A stretch of DNA of 24,179 nt from positions 1 to 24,179 of the forward strand of contig CAYGRZ010000027.1 in assembly GCA_964352425.1 (NCBI GenBank). Reading direction: 5' to 3'. This DNA is from JAMWCX01 sp964352425 (lineage in GTDB: Bacteria > Omnitrophota > Gorgyraeia > 2-01-FULL-45-10). The notes beneath the pieces are model-generated. The model had not been told where the DNA came from and made no database searches. It worked only from the letters and a program-made list of their open reading frames with translations. This document shows positions 23,238-24,179 of the stretch, one piece after another. Numbering within the stretch: the first letter of the stretch is position 1; each line of letters begins with the position of its first letter. The position numbers and the translations under genes were made by a program.

Positions 23238-24056
23238 TCAATCCCAGATCCCCGGCAGATCCTTTATCTTGTCGTACGTGAACACAGGGCCATCCTTGCA
23301 CGCGTAATACGGCCCTATCCTGCAGTGGCCGCATTTGCCTATGCCGCACGACATGTTCTTTTCCATCGAAAGGAATATGTTCGAATCCCTGAACCCGAGG
23401 TCCAGCAGCTTGAATGTGACGAACTTCATCATGACCGGCGGCCCGCAGACGATCGAGACGGCGCTCTGCATGTCGAGCCCGTCGGTCTTCAGGATCGTGG
23501 TGACGAGCCCGACGTTGCCCTTCCAGGCCGGGTCCCCGATATCGCAGGTGACCTCCACGCTGACATTGCTCGCGCGCTTCGCCCAGGTGTCGATCTCGCT
23601 CTTAAAGATGATGTCCGCCGGCGTCCTCGAGCCGTACTTCAGTATTATCTTCTTGTAATCATTGACGTCATTGAACAGCGCGTAAAGAAGAGCCCGTAAC
23701 GGAGCAAGACCGACGCCGCCGCCCACGATGAAGACCTCCTTGCCCTTGAACTGCTCGAGCGGATACCGCGTGCCGTAGGGGCCCCGCAATCCGACGACGT
23801 CGCCGGACTGCAGCTGGTGGATCAGTTTCGTCACCCTGCCGGCCGACATGATCGTGAAATCGAGCGCATCCGCGCGGTCGTGGTTCGAGGACGGCGTGAA
23901 CGGCGCCTCGCCGATGCCGGGCAGCGTCACGTCCATGAACTGGCCCGCCCTGAAGCCGATCTGGCCGCGGGGCTTAAGCGTGAACGTCTTGATCGTCGAC
24001 GACTCGGTGGCGACATTCAATATCTCGGCGTCGATATAAGAATATGGATTTTTCAT
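23238..24056 (-). CDS. FAD/NAD(P)-binding diaphorase subunit with [2Fe-2S] cluster (HydG/AsrB/PyrK-like)
   Basis: This 272-residue flavoprotein resembles the gamma subunit of sulfhydrogenase, anaerobic sulfite reductase B and PyrK. The N-terminal FAD domain has GEAPFTPSS (about 49-57), the nucleotide-binding domain begins VGGGVGLAPLRALLY (111-125) and contains CGPPVMM (204-210), and the C-terminal [2Fe-2S] site uses Cys237, 242, 245 and 253 (CGIGKCGHC). It should exchange electrons between NAD(P)H and Fe-S carriers. I chose ATG 24056, preceded by GAGAAG. The frame is open 9 codons further into the AT-rich repeat. It is the first complete gene of the hydrogenase operon. Confidence 0.9.
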   Translation of the reverse strand: MKNPYSYIDAEILNVATESSTIKTFTLKPRGQIGFRAGQFMDVTLPGIGEAPFTPSSNHDRADALDFTIMSAGRVTKLIHQLQSGDVVGLRGPYGTRYPLEQFKGKEVFIVGGGVGLAPLRALLYALFNDVNDYKKIILKYGSRTPADIIFKSEIDTWAKRASNVSVEVTCDIGDPAWKGNVGLVTTILKTDGLDMQSAVSIVCGPPVMMKFVTFKLLDLGFRDSNIFLSMEKNMSCGIGKCGHCRIGPYYACKDGPVFTYDKIKDLPGIWD

Positions 24057-24061
24057 AAAAT

Positions 24062-24118
24062 TCTTCTCAATGTCAAATGTCAAAGCACGAATGACAATTG
24101 AAAATTTCCAATACTAAA
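24062..24118. repeat. AT-rich intergenic repeat ahead of the diaphorase gene
   Basis: This AT-rich spacer contains AATGTCAAATG, CAAAGCAC and AATGACAATTGAAAA. These words also occur, partly inverted, in the spacer at 12636-12709. A TTGACA word on the minus strand may contribute a promoter, but no matching -10 is clear. Confidence 0.5.
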
Positions 24119-24132
24119 TGACAAAACTACAT

Positions 24133-24179
24133 TCAACCAGTAAGTGCAACGTTTAAGGATTTCATGACCTCTCGAGGAG
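24133..24179 (-). CDS. Possible 3' end of an upstream gene (fragment)
   Basis: Read on the minus strand from the window edge, one frame gives PREVMKSLNVALTG followed by TGA (24135-24133). In such a dense operon another gene is expected to end near here. A second frame stays open to about base 24079, so the choice is uncertain. Sulfhydrogenase-like operons often have a 4Fe-4S beta subunit before the diaphorase subunit, but the 14 residues visible do not allow identification. Confidence 0.3.
   Translation of the reverse strand, partial: PREVMKSLNVALTG

Overview
The window reads as chromosomal DNA of an anaerobic, diderm (outer-membrane-bearing) bacterium. The evidence is a TonB-dependent receptor and a second outer-membrane barrel, a Pho phosphate regulon, and a long operon for a membrane-bound group 4 [NiFe] hydrogenase with a full Mrp-type Na+/H+ antiporter module. 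Every convincing gene lies on the minus strand, so transcription runs from high to low coordinates. The base composition is moderately GC-rich and the intergenic stretches are short and AT-rich. An uncultured lineage such as Omnitrophota or Elusimicrobiota would fit the gene content, but this is inference, because no taxonomic marker gene is present.

Region 1 (24179 to 12713) is a compact operon of 16 genes, most of them overlapping or separated by a few bases. It starts with an NAD(P)H/FAD/[2Fe-2S] diaphorase subunit and a four-cluster HycB-like ferredoxin. These are followed by the hydrogenase core: NuoH-like membrane anchor, NuoB-like small subunit, NuoC-like subunit, and a catalytic large subunit with both CxxC nickel motifs intact. 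Then come a NuoL/MrpA-N-like antiporter subunit, an MbhD-MbhE fusion (equivalent to the MrpA C-terminus), and MrpB, C, D, E, F and G. The operon ends with a NuoI/HycF-like ferredoxin subunit and a HycI-type maturation protease. The layout suggests an ion-translocating complex that exchanges electrons between NAD(P)H or ferredoxin and H2/H+.

Region 2 (12628 to 10260) holds pabB and pabC, which make p-aminobenzoate for folate. The start of pabC is probably controlled by an RNA hairpin and translational coupling.

Region 3 (10259 to 9575) is 685 bp with no believable gene. It is filled by two adjacent large nested inverted-repeat structures that look like a multicopy palindromic element.

Region 4 (9574 to 1) is a phosphate-acquisition locus: a TonB-dependent receptor, phoB, phoR, a DUF2490-type outer-membrane protein, pstS, pstC, pstA, two different pstB genes and the start of phoU. 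Two promoters with the same architecture (three 11-bp-phased repeat units, then a -10 box) precede the outer-membrane protein gene and pstS, and are probably PhoB sites. The two PstB proteins have complementary motif losses that predict an asymmetric ATPase heterodimer. Short palindromic repeats appear to have been captured in frame at the C-terminus of PstS and the N-terminus of PstA.
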